From Bacteroidota bacterium (GTDB lineage: Bacteria > Bacteroidota > Bacteroidia > Bacteroidales > Prolixibacteraceae): a stretch of 38,751 bases of DNA. Below, one piece after another: positions 26,651 through 34,616 of the stretch. The position numbers and the translations under genes were made by a program. The stretch spans positions 1 to 38,751 of the forward strand of contig JAJRSD010000073.1 of the NCBI GenBank assembly GCA_024278975.1. The letters are read 5' to 3'. Below the pieces are notes generated by a model. It searched no databases. It was given only the letters and a program-made list of their open reading frames with translations, and was not told the DNA's origin. Numbering within the stretch: the first letter of the stretch is position 1; every line of letters begins with the position of its first letter.

Positions 26651-27569
26651 ATTTTGTTTGATTTTTCAACAGCTTTAATAAATACATCGTTCATACTCGG
26701 AATTATCTCTTCGAAAGCAATTATTTTTGAAACCGGAATTATACTTTGTAGCAACTCGTTATTCGAGTTTCCGTTGAGAAACTGAACTTTCAGGTCATTC
26801 TCTTTTTCTGATTCGGAGTGTTCGATAATTTTAAATTGATTTCCCAAAGCCTGATTTATTTTTTCGAATTCGCCCCGGTATTTAATTTTGTAGATATTAG
26901 ATTTGTATTTATTACGAATTTCGTCGGTTGCTCCATCTTCAATTTTTACCGATTTATTTATAAGCGCAATATTGTCGCAAAGCTCTTCTACTGAACCCAT
27001 GTTATGAGTTGAAAAAATTACGGTTGCGCCATCGTCGCGAAGTTTTAGAATCTCCTGTTTTATCAGCTCTGTGTTTATTGGGTCGAAACCGCTAAAAGGT
27101 TCATCGAAAATAAGCAGTTCGGGTTTGTGAACAATGGTTGTAACAAACTGAACTTTTTGCTGCATCCCTTTCGATAACTCTTCAACTTTTTTATTCCACC
27201 ACGGCATTATTTCAAACTTCTCGAACCACTGTTTCAGGTTCCTAATAGCTTCCTGCCTGCTCAATCCTTTTAACTGTGCAAGGTAAATTGCCTGTTCGCC
27301 AATCTTCATTTTTTATAAAGCCCACGTTCTTCAGGAAGGTATCCAATTTTTGTAATATCCTTGCGGGTAAGTTTTTTGCCATTCAGAAATATTTCACCAC
27401 GGTCGGGTGCAGTAATCTGATTTATAATTCTGATTAATGTGGTTTTGCCGGCTCCGTTTGGTCCCAGCAACCCGAAAATACTTTGCTCTTTTACCGAAAT
27501 ACTTACATCGGTAAGTGCTTGCGTTGTGGCAAAAACCTTGTCTATATTTTTCGCTTCAAATAATTCCAT
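26647..27569 (-). CDS. ABC transporter ATP-binding subunit, interrupted by a frameshift
   Basis: Two frames together make one normal ATPase of about 307 residues. 27569-27306 (87 residues) holds Walker A GPNGAGKTT and ends GLYKK-stop. 27309-26647 (220 residues) begins MKIGEQAIYLAQLKGLS and holds signature LSKGMQQKVQ, Walker B LLIFDEPFSG and the H-loop STHN. The joint is a run of six A before TGA (TATAAAAAATGAAG on the coding strand). One more A restores the conserved GLYKKMKIGEQ. The second frame's ATG overlaps the first frame's TGA. The candidate explanations are a sequencing or assembly error, a recent mutation, or slippage. No other damage is visible in either part, which favours an error or slippage over old decay. 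Confidence 0.85.
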
Positions 27570-27666
27570 TCAAATTGTTTTGTTAATGGGTAATAATTAC
27601 TTCGTGCAAATTACAAGTTTCGTTTTAATTCGTTACGAAAAAAAACATAAAAGTTATTTTTGAAAT

Positions 27667-27787
27667 ATTTGCCCTGACTTTATTACGAGGAAATCTCTAA
27701 ACTGGGTTGACTTTGTTACAAGATTGTTGCCAAACTGGGTTGACTTTGTTACAAAATGTTTGTATATTTGCCCTGACTTTGTTACAA
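27667..27787 (+). repeat. Four 22-bp repeats at exact 33-bp spacing
   Basis: Copies start at 27667, 27700, 27733 and 27766, each 33 bp apart, with 11-bp non-conserved spacers. All share TGACTTTrTTACrA in the second half. The first half alternates: copies 1 and 4 begin ATTTGCCC, copies 2 and 3 begin AACTGGGT. The array fills the space before the DUF4143 ATPase (ATG 27801). Apart from the array, the gap 27570-27800 is plain AT-rich sequence shared with the divergent ABC operon. Confidence 0.88.
27740..27770 (+). promoter_or_regulatory. Promoter embedded in the repeat array
   Basis: TTG of repeat 3 (27740-27742), a 20-nt spacer and TATATTTG (27763-27770) at the start of repeat 4 fit the Bacteroidota promoter pattern. 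The ATG of the ATPase is 30 nt beyond. The repeat unit thus carries both promoter boxes, and repeat-binding would control expression. Confidence 0.55.
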
Positions 27788-27800
27788 AAAGACATTACAA

Positions 27801-29171
27801 ATGAGCTTTAATCGACATATTACAAGAAGTTTACACGTATGGAAAGAAAGTGTTTTCAGGAAGCCACTTGTGCTGAGAGGTGCGAGGCAGGTTGGAAAGA
27901 CAACTTTAATACAGCAATTTGCGTCAAAATATAAATTCAGCATACTCTTAAATTTAGAAAAAAAAGCTGACAGGTTTTATTTTGAAGAGTACGATGATGT
28001 AAAAACAATTGTGGAAATGCTTTTTATTGCCAAGAATATTGCATTTAAATCTCTTGGTGAAACGCTGCTGTTTATTGATGAAATTCAGGAATCGCCAAAA
28101 GCTATTGGGTTGTTGCGTTATTTTTATGAAGAACTGCCTGATTTGCACATAATTTCTGCGGGTTCGCTTTTGGAGTTTGCAATGAAAAAAGTAAAAAGCT
28201 TTCCTGTTGGGAGAGTTGAGTTTTTATATCTGTACCCGTTAAATTTTGGTGAATACTTGGAAGCAATTGAGCACAAAGTCGCAGTTGAGCAATTTCATAA
28301 AGTTCCGATAAACCCTGCTGCCCATCAAACATTGATGAAATTATTTAATAATTATGCCATTTCGGGTGGAATGCCGGAGGTAATAAAAGTATATATGCAA
28401 AACAGAAGCATGGCAGATTTACCCCGTATTTACGAGAGTATTTGGGGTACTTACAAAAATGATGTGGAGAAATATACAACCAATGATACCGAAAGAAAGG
28501 TAATTAAACACATTATAAATACCGCTCCATTTTATATTGACCAACGTATCAAATTTCAAAATTTTGGCAACTCAAATTACAGGTCGAGGGAAGTGGGTGA
28601 GTCGATGCGGAATCTTGATGATGCAAAAATAATGCGATTAATTTATCCGACTACCGATATTGAAATTCCTGCAAAACCTGATTTAAGAAAATCGCCCCGA
28701 ATGCAATTTTTAGATACGGGAATTCTAAATCACTCGTTAGGAATTCAGGGACAAATGCTTGGAATTGAAGATTTAAGCAGAGCTTTTAAAGGAGCAATTA
28801 TTCCACACTTAATTACGCAGGAACTAATTTCGCTAAACATATTTAATGATAAAAAACCCAATTTTTGGGTGAGGGATAAAAAGCAGGCATCATCGGAAGT
28901 CGATTTGGTTTTTACTTATAAAGATAAACTTATTCCAATTGAGATAAAGTCGGGAAGTTCGGGTAGCTTAAAGTCACTTCATCAGTTTATTGAGCAAGCC
29001 AGCCATCCGTTTGCTGTGCGAATTTATGCAGGCGAATTTCGTATTGAGAAAAATATTACACCAAAAGGAACTCCTTATTTATTAATGAATTTACCGTACT
29101 ATCTGGGACTAAAAATACCAGAATATATTGAGTATTTTATTGAAAATAACTCACTTCATATTAAGGCGTAA
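27801..29171 (+). CDS. AAA ATPase with DUF4143 / nuclease-like C-terminus
   Basis: This 456-residue cytoplasmic protein has an N-terminal P-loop ATPase with Walker A RGARQVGKTT (Lys33) and Walker B LLFIDEIQE (Asp93, Glu94), then ISAGSLLEFA as sensor. The middle part (ISGGMPEVIKVY) belongs to the DUF4143 group. The C-terminus has EVDLVFTYKDKLIPIEIKSG, a D-x12-E-x-K arrangement (Asp368, Glu381, Lys383) like PD-(D/E)xK nucleases. Such proteins are very common in Bacteroidota and archaea, occur in many lineage-specific copies, and have no settled role. It is a monocistronic cassette next to lon, preceded by a phased repeat array. A self-regulated, mobile or toxin-like role is only an inference. 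Confidence 0.85.
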   Translation: MSFNRHITRSLHVWKESVFRKPLVLRGARQVGKTTLIQQFASKYKFSILLNLEKKADRFYFEEYDDVKTIVEMLFIAKNIAFKSLGETLLFIDEIQESPKAIGLLRYFYEELPDLHIISAGSLLEFAMKKVKSFPVGRVEFLYLYPLNFGEYLEAIEHKVAVEQFHKVPINPAAHQTLMKLFNNYAISGGMPEVIKVYMQNRSMADLPRIYESIWGTYKNDVEKYTTNDTERKVIKHIINTAPFYIDQRIKFQNFGNSNYRSREVGESMRNLDDAKIMRLIYPTTDIEIPAKPDLRKSPRMQFLDTGILNHSLGIQGQMLGIEDLSRAFKGAIIPHLITQELISLNIFNDKKPNFWVRDKKQASSEVDLVFTYKDKLIPIEIKSGSSGSLKSLHQFIEQASHPFAVRIYAGEFRIEKNITPKGTPYLLMNLPYYLGLKIPEYIEYFIENNSLHIKA

Positions 29172-29196
29172 ATTAAAACTCTATTTTCAAAATGCC

Positions 29197-31650
29197 CTAC
29201 GAAATTTTCATCGGATTATCCACTTTTGTTTTAAGCAGTGCAATATCCAGAACATCTAAAACAGTTTTTACAAAGTGAAATTTTAGCCCTTTTAAGTATG
29301 CCTCTTTTATCTCTTCGAGGTTCTTTTTGTTTTGTTCTGAAATGATAATTTCTGTAATTCCGGCACGTTTGGCAGCAAGGATTTTCTCTTTTATTCCACC
29401 CACCGGCAGCACTTTTCCACGCAGTGTAATCTCACCTGTCATTGCCAGGTTCTTTTTTACTTTACGTTGTGTAAATGCCGATGCCAGCGAAGTAACCATC
29501 GTAACTCCGGCTGACGGACCATCTTTTGGAATTGCACCTTCCGGGACATGAACATGCACATTCCAGTTAGAAAAAACTTCCGGTTTGAGATTCAGTTTCT
29601 CGGCATGAGATTTAAGATATTCGTGTGCCAGCATCGCCGACTCTTTCATAACATCACCAAGGTTTCCTGTTAAAGTCAGTCCACCTTTTCCTTTGCTCAG
29701 ACTTGTTTCAACATAAAGAATCTCGCCACCAACGGCTGTCCATGCAAGTCCGGTAACAACCCCGGCAAAATCATTTCCCTGATAACGCTCTTTCGAAAAT
29801 TCAGTAACTCCGAGATATTCGCGAATATCAGTTTTCGATAGTTTTTTATTGTAACTCTCTTCAAAAGCTATTTTTTTAGCAATTCGGCGAATTACTTTTG
29901 CAATTTTCTTATCTAATTCGCGCACTCCCGATTCACGCGAATAGCCATCAATAATCAGTTCGATTACATCTTTTGAGAATGTGACATCACCTTTTTTAAG
30001 TCCATGATTTTCTAACTGTTTTGGAATAAGATGACGCTTGGCAATTTCAATTTTCTCTTCAACAAGGTAGCCACTCACTTCAATCAACTCTAAACGGTCG
30101 CGCAGTGCGGGTGCAATTGTGCTAAGTGTATTTGCTGTTGCAATAAACATCACTCTCGAAAGGTCGTAGTCTTGCTCCACATAATTGTCGTGAAACTCTG
30201 AGTTCTGCTCCGGGTCTAAAACTTCCAAAAGTGCCGAGGCAGGGTCGCCATGAAAATGTTTCGATACTTTGTCTATTTCATCGAGCATAAAAACCGGATT
30301 CGATGATTTTGCTTTTTTTATATTCTGAATAATTCGTCCGGGCATTGCGCCAATATACGTTTTACGGTGTCCGCGGATTTCTGACTCATCACTTAAACCA
30401 CCCAAACTTACCCGTGCATAATTTCGTCCCAGTGCTTTGGCAACCGATTTACCCAACGAAGTTTTCCCAACTCCGGGAGGGCCGTATAAACATAGAATCG
30501 GCGATTTCATATCGTTTTTCAACTTTAAAACGGCGAGGTGTTCAAGTATTCTCTCCTTTACTTTTTCCAGTCCGTAGTGCTCTTCGTCTAAAACTTTTGT
30601 TGCATTTTTCAGGTCGAAATTATCATCTGTATATTCATTCCACGGTAAATCAAGCAGAGTCTGACAAAAAGTAAACTGCACCGAATATTCTCCCGCAGCC
30701 GGATTTAAACGTGCAAGTTTCTCAACTTCCTTATTGAAAAAATCAGCAACTTCTTTATTCCACTTTTTCTTTTTGGCTTTCTCTTTAAGTTCATTAATTT
30801 CTTGCTCAACCGGATTTCCTCCCAATTCGTCCTGAATGGTTTTCATCTGCTGGTTCAACATAAACTCGCGTTGCTGTTTGTCCATATCAGTTTTTACTTT
30901 CGACTGAATATCATGTTTCAGCTCAAGCATCTGCACCTCTTTCACCAAAAAACTGATTGCCTGAATACCACGGTCTTTTAGGCTTTCAATCTCCAGAAGT
31001 TTCTGTTTATCTTCAACACTAATATCGGTATTCGAGCAAATAAAGTTGATTAGGAAAGTAGAGTTCTCGATATTTTTTACTGCAAAAGTTGCTTCGGGCG
31101 GAACATTTGCAGTGAACTGTGCAATCTTTATCGATAGGTCTTTTAACGACCCTACAATGGCATTAAATTCATTATCATTTTGCGAAGTAACATCGGTTAA
31201 CGGTTCTACTTTGGCTTTAAAATATGGTTCTTCCGAGATAAATTCGCGAATTGAATATCGCCTTTTCCCCTGAATAATTACCGAGGTTGAACCGTCTGGC
31301 ATTTCCAGTATTTTAAGTATTTCTGCTACCGTGCCAATTGAATATAAATCATCAGGTTTGGGATGATCAACAGTATAATCTTTTTGTGCAATTGTACCCA
31401 AAAATTTACTGCCACTGTTTACATCGCGTATCAAATCCAACGACCGTTTTCTGCCAACAGTAATTGGCAAAACAACTCCCGGAAAAAGAACAGTGTTGCG
31501 CAAAGGAAGAATTGGAAGTACATCGGGCACTTCAATATTTTTTAAATCTTTATCATCACCATCGGCTATAATCGGTAGAAATTCCGATTCGTTGTCCATT
31601 AATCCCGAACCAAATATATTTTGAATTGATGTTCTTCTAACTTTTCCCAT
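29197..31650 (-). CDS. lon: Lon ATP-dependent protease (endopeptidase La)
   Basis: This 817-residue cytoplasmic AAA+ serine protease degrades damaged and regulatory proteins, probably including HigA-type antitoxins. It has an N-terminal LON substrate-binding domain (about 42-245). Walker A GPPGVGKT (Lys396) and Walker B MLDEID (Asp457, Glu458) are in the ATPase module. The protease has Ser713 in GPSAG and Lys756 in GGIKEK, at the same 43-residue distance as in E. coli Lon. It is intact and at the normal length for the Bacteroidota form, which has an N-terminal extension. A small inverted repeat lies 20 nt before the start. Confidence 0.98.
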   Translation of the reverse strand: MGKVRRTSIQNIFGSGLMDNESEFLPIIADGDDKDLKNIEVPDVLPILPLRNTVLFPGVVLPITVGRKRSLDLIRDVNSGSKFLGTIAQKDYTVDHPKPDDLYSIGTVAEILKILEMPDGSTSVIIQGKRRYSIREFISEEPYFKAKVEPLTDVTSQNDNEFNAIVGSLKDLSIKIAQFTANVPPEATFAVKNIENSTFLINFICSNTDISVEDKQKLLEIESLKDRGIQAISFLVKEVQMLELKHDIQSKVKTDMDKQQREFMLNQQMKTIQDELGGNPVEQEINELKEKAKKKKWNKEVADFFNKEVEKLARLNPAAGEYSVQFTFCQTLLDLPWNEYTDDNFDLKNATKVLDEEHYGLEKVKERILEHLAVLKLKNDMKSPILCLYGPPGVGKTSLGKSVAKALGRNYARVSLGGLSDESEIRGHRKTYIGAMPGRIIQNIKKAKSSNPVFMLDEIDKVSKHFHGDPASALLEVLDPEQNSEFHDNYVEQDYDLSRVMFIATANTLSTIAPALRDRLELIEVSGYLVEEKIEIAKRHLIPKQLENHGLKKGDVTFSKDVIELIIDGYSRESGVRELDKKIAKVIRRIAKKIAFEESYNKKLSKTDIREYLGVTEFSKERYQGNDFAGVVTGLAWTAVGGEILYVETSLSKGKGGLTLTGNLGDVMKESAMLAHEYLKSHAEKLNLKPEVFSNWNVHVHVPEGAIPKDGPSAGVTMVTSLASAFTQRKVKKNLAMTGEITLRGKVLPVGGIKEKILAAKRAGITEIIISEQNKKNLEEIKEAYLKGLKFHFVKTVLDVLDIALLKTKVDNPMKIS

Positions 31651-31669
31651 TTTATACTAATTTGTGACA

Positions 31670-31686
31670 ATCTGGCGTAACCAGAT
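31670..31686 (-). promoter_or_regulatory. Inverted repeat before lon
   Basis: ATCTGG (31670-31675) and CCAGAT (31681-31686) form a perfect 6-bp inverted repeat with a 5-nt centre, 20 nt upstream of the lon ATG. It could be an operator or 5' hairpin. No known heat-shock box (CIRCE, HAIR) matches it. I see no clear -7 box for lon. Confidence 0.35.
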
Positions 31687-31802
31687 ATTTTTTATAACAA
31701 GCAGGTTGTTTTGCAATTGCTGTGCCATTCAATGAAAATGCAGATAATTGCTTTTTGTTCATTTAACAAACGAGAAATTACGACAAAATTACCTGATTAG
31801 GC

Positions 31803-31835
31803 AAAAAAAAACATCCGCCAACTGACGAATGTTTT
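31803..31835 (-). terminator. Intrinsic terminator of rpmE2
   Basis: On the minus strand AAACATTCG, an 8-nt loop (TCAGTTGG) and CGGATGTTT form a 9-bp stem with one G-U pair, followed by a run of T. It lies 20 nt after the rpmE2 stop and before lon. Confidence 0.8.
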
Positions 31836-31856
31836 AAATATCGTAACGAAAAAAAA

Positions 31857-32120
31857 TTATTTTTTTCTATTTTCCATGTGTTTTCCGTAGCGGCTCATGA
31901 ATTTATCAACACGTCCGGCAGTATCAACCAATTTAACTTTACCTGTGTAAAATGGGTGCGAAGTGTTAGAAATTTCGAGTTTGTACAATGGGTATTCAAC
32001 ACCGTCAACAGTCTCCATCTCTTTTGTGGTTACAGTAGATTTGGTTAAGAAAGTATGTCCGTTCGACATATCTTTAAAGGCAACTACTCTGTATTCTTTC
32101 GGATGTATTCCTTGTCTCAT
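31857..32120 (-). CDS. rpmE2: 50S ribosomal protein L31 type B
   Basis: This 87-residue L31 begins MRQGIHPKEYRVVAFKDMSNG and shows SNTSHPFYTGK and the final GRVDKFMSRYGK. It contains no cysteine at all, so it is the zinc-independent (C-minus) type B protein. In many bacteria that form replaces the zinc-binding L31 under zinc limitation. In Bacteroidota it is often the only one. It is transcribed alone, from a promoter about 85 nt upstream to a terminator 20 nt downstream. I found no Zur-type palindrome in the leader, but I cannot search for one quantitatively. Confidence 0.95.
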   Translation of the reverse strand: MRQGIHPKEYRVVAFKDMSNGHTFLTKSTVTTKEMETVDGVEYPLYKLEISNTSHPFYTGKVKLVDTAGRVDKFMSRYGKHMENRKK

Positions 32121-32204
32121 TTCTTTTAGTTTTATATCGAATGGTTACATTTTTAAACTGTAATCCATTCTGTTATTGTTATTAATCCTTTTTAATTTGG
32201 GCTG

Positions 32205-32235
32205 CAAAGATAAATATTGTTCGTTACAAACCAAA
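32205..32235 (-). promoter_or_regulatory. Promoter of rpmE2
   Basis: On the minus strand TTTG (plus 32232-32235), exactly 19 nt, then TATCTTTG (plus 32205-32212) match the Bacteroidota consensus perfectly. The leader to the ATG at 32120 would be about 80 nt, enough for translational feedback. It contains a weak TTACA...TGTAA hairpin. Confidence 0.7.
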
Positions 32236-32287
32236 AAAGTATTTGCTTTTTGTGTTAAAAATAACCTGCATTTCAATTCAAAGAAGA

Positions 32288-33448
32288 TTAGTCAATAATC
32301 GGTGCACGTTTAAATGGTTTGTTTCGGTCGAACAGATACCGCATTGTGTAATGTGTTTTAGCTTTTTTGCCACCCACCGATTTGTATAACGCAAGAATTT
32401 TAGGATTAAAGTCGCCAGCCCACGATAGCTCGACCTCAGTATATTGAGGCTTTTTTTTCATCAACTTATCCTGGTGCCAGAAAATTGCAGATTCAATTCC
32501 GTAACGCTGATATTTTTCATCAACTCCCATCAACAAAATTCGTGTGCGGGTCATTATTTTTTTTCTCTTGTAATATAGAAATTTGGCAATTCCCAATAAA
32601 TTTAGTTTTCCGTTTAGTTTTTGCAGAATTTGATTGATATCCGGAATCATCGCAAACATTGCAATTGGCTTATTTTCGTGGTATGCAAACCAAATCATTT
32701 CGGGGTCGAGAATTGGTTTTGAATCATTAATAAAGTCGTACAAATCTTCGGGATCGAGTGGTTTAAAATGCTCGTGCATCGACCAGGCTGCTTCGTAAAC
32801 CGTGCAAATATCATCAACAAATTTATCTATCTCTTTGAAGTTAAGATGTTTAAAAGTATAGCCAGGTTTTTGGGCAATCCATCCTGCAATTTTCCAAAAA
32901 CGCTCTGGAAATGGTACCGAATAATCCATGTGAAAAGTGTATTGTTCAAAGTAAACTTCGAACCCAAACTCGCGAAAAAGTTTTTCGTAGTATTTAGGAT
33001 TGTACGGCATTCCGTAACCTTGTGGCATAAATCCATCAGCAAGTAATCCCCAGTTCATAAAGTTTTCACCAAAATTTATGGGGCCGTCCATGGCTTCCAT
33101 GCCATTTTTTTTATTCCAGTTAACAGCTGCATTAAAAAGTATATTTGCCGCATCCTGACTGTCGATACATTCAAAAAAACCACATCCGCCGGTGGGTTGG
33201 TCATAAGTTTTCGATAGGTTAAAATTGATAAATGCGGCAATTCGTCCCAAAAGGGTTCCATCGTCATCAACCAAAACCCAGCGAATTGCTTTGCCATTTT
33301 TAAAGGTTTTATTTTTTGAGGGGTCGAAAATATTTTCGACCATTCCCTGTATTGGCGCAGCCCAATTTGGGTCGTTCTTATAAATAAGATGAGGGATTTT
33401 ATGAAACTGCTTTCGGCTTTTATTGTTATTTACTTCAATTAACTGCAT
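32288..33448 (-). CDS. GNAT-like protein conserved in Bacteroidota
   Basis: This 386-residue soluble protein starts MQLIEVNNNKSRKQFHKIPHLIYKNDPNWAAP, a typical opening of a large two-lobed GNAT-fold group in Bacteroidota and others. Acetyl-CoA-site-like patterns are GRIAAFINFNLSKTY in the first lobe and LLMGVDEKYQRYGIESAIFWHQ in the second (a Q/R-x-x-G/A type loop). There is a conserved aromatic MPYNPKYYEKLFREFGFEVYF region between them. The substrate is unknown, and some members may be inactive binding proteins. It stands alone, with no operon partner. The assignment is by overall pattern. Confidence 0.68.
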   Translation of the reverse strand: MQLIEVNNNKSRKQFHKIPHLIYKNDPNWAAPIQGMVENIFDPSKNKTFKNGKAIRWVLVDDDGTLLGRIAAFINFNLSKTYDQPTGGCGFFECIDSQDAANILFNAAVNWNKKNGMEAMDGPINFGENFMNWGLLADGFMPQGYGMPYNPKYYEKLFREFGFEVYFEQYTFHMDYSVPFPERFWKIAGWIAQKPGYTFKHLNFKEIDKFVDDICTVYEAAWSMHEHFKPLDPEDLYDFINDSKPILDPEMIWFAYHENKPIAMFAMIPDINQILQKLNGKLNLLGIAKFLYYKRKKIMTRTRILLMGVDEKYQRYGIESAIFWHQDKLMKKKPQYTEVELSWAGDFNPKILALYKSVGGKKAKTHYTMRYLFDRNKPFKRAPIID

Positions 33449-33590
33449 TCTTACTATTTTGAATGAACAAGTAGCAAATATAGTAAATGGGTGTAAAACT
33501 ATTTGAAAATTTTACTGAAAAGGTACTCCTTGTTTTTAAAAAGATGGAATCCCTTCTTTCTGTAAACAGAGACTGAGACTGCTAACTTTC

Positions 33591-34361
33591 TTAATTTCGA
33601 CTCGCCAGTTTCGACAGCAATCTCAATATTTCGAGATAAAGCCAGATTAGAGTTACCATCAATCCGAATGCACCGTACCATTCCATATATTTTGGGGCGC
33701 CTGAATTTGAAGCTTTTTCGATAAAAGAAAAATCGAGCACTAAATTTAGTGCTGCAATTCCCACAACAACCAGACTGAAGCCGATGCTCATATTACTATT
33801 TCCATGGAGAAAAGACATTGGCGCACCAAACATACTACCAATAAAACTCACAAAATAAATAATTGCAATTCCGGCAGTTGCTGCAAAAATTCCCATTTTA
33901 AATTTTTCGGTAACTTTGATAATTCCTGAGCGGAATAAAAACAGCATTATAAAAAACACTGCCAGCGTTAAAGCAACAGCACGCATTACAACTCCGGGGT
34001 ACATCATTTCGAACATTGCCGATAATCCTCCCAGAAGCAACCCTTCAAAAGCGGCGTAAACAGGTGCCGAAATCCCGGAATGTTGTGGTCGGAAAATTGT
34101 AACCAAGGCAGTAATTAATCCGCCAATTCCTCCAACTATCAGCCACGGCAACACCGCTGCTGTACCAGCTTCGGGATTTACTGCAATTGCATTAAAAAAC
34201 TTACCCCACGTATAAACTGCACCGGCAACCACAATTAACAACATCAGTGCGGTTTTATTAATTGTACCGTTTACTGTCATCACATCGGTTGCAGAGGTGT
34301 ATCCTTTGCTAAAAACCTGTTCCTTAAAAATAGGATTCGAAGATTTTGTAATATTCATCAT
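33591..34361 (-). CDS. Bax inhibitor-1 / YccA family membrane protein
   Basis: This 256-residue integral membrane protein has seven hydrophobic segments starting at about residue 35. The N-terminal SSNPIFKEQVFSKG ... MTVNGTINKTALMLLIVVAGAVYTW is characteristic of the YccA/BI-1-like family (Bax1-I), and FSFIEKA...PKYMEWYGAFGLMVTLIWLYLEILRLLSKL is the conserved C-terminal region. Relatives form pH-sensitive calcium leak channels or interact with FtsH and other proteases. The role here is unknown. It lies alone, between the DoxX fusion and the GNAT-like gene. Confidence 0.88.
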   Translation of the reverse strand: MMNITKSSNPIFKEQVFSKGYTSATDVMTVNGTINKTALMLLIVVAGAVYTWGKFFNAIAVNPEAGTAAVLPWLIVGGIGGLITALVTIFRPQHSGISAPVYAAFEGLLLGGLSAMFEMMYPGVVMRAVALTLAVFFIMLFLFRSGIIKVTEKFKMGIFAATAGIAIIYFVSFIGSMFGAPMSFLHGNSNMSIGFSLVVVGIAALNLVLDFSFIEKASNSGAPKYMEWYGAFGLMVTLIWLYLEILRLLSKLASRN

Positions 34362-34616
34362 AATTAAAAAGTTGCGAATTTCGAGTTCAATGTTCCGGGT
34401 ACAACGTTTAAAGTTCTGTGTTTATTTAAACTGCTGAACCAACGAGTTTGCAAAGAAACAATTTTCCTGCCACTCGAATTTGCATGACAGGTTTGCAGTT
34501 GAAGGGTGATTAGTTGCAGTGCCCAGTCAGAGTTGGCAGAAAAAAACAGTAGTAACCTGAGTTCGATATAAGATTTCCGTTTTAAACTGTAAACTGCGAC
34601 TGCGACTGAAAACTAT
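34362..34616. other. Intergenic stretch with short AGTCGC repeats
   Basis: These 255 nt lie between the DoxX fusion and the BI-1 gene. On the minus strand the end contains CAGTCGCAGTCGCAGT followed by TTACAGT, a short tandem pattern (plus about 34583-34607). A related GACTGAGACTGC lies at about 33568-33580. I see no RNA gene, terminator or convincing promoter. Confidence 0.4.

Noticed and set aside
27667-27787. CRISPR array
   Set aside because: Period 33 and repeat-spacer alternation look similar, but spacers are only 11 bp, repeats come in two forms, there are four copies and no cas genes. A promoter overlaps the array.
33499-33681. Minus-strand 60-residue frame at the end of the BI-1 gene
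   Set aside because: It overlaps the 3' end of the BI-1 gene in another frame and has no start context or family features.
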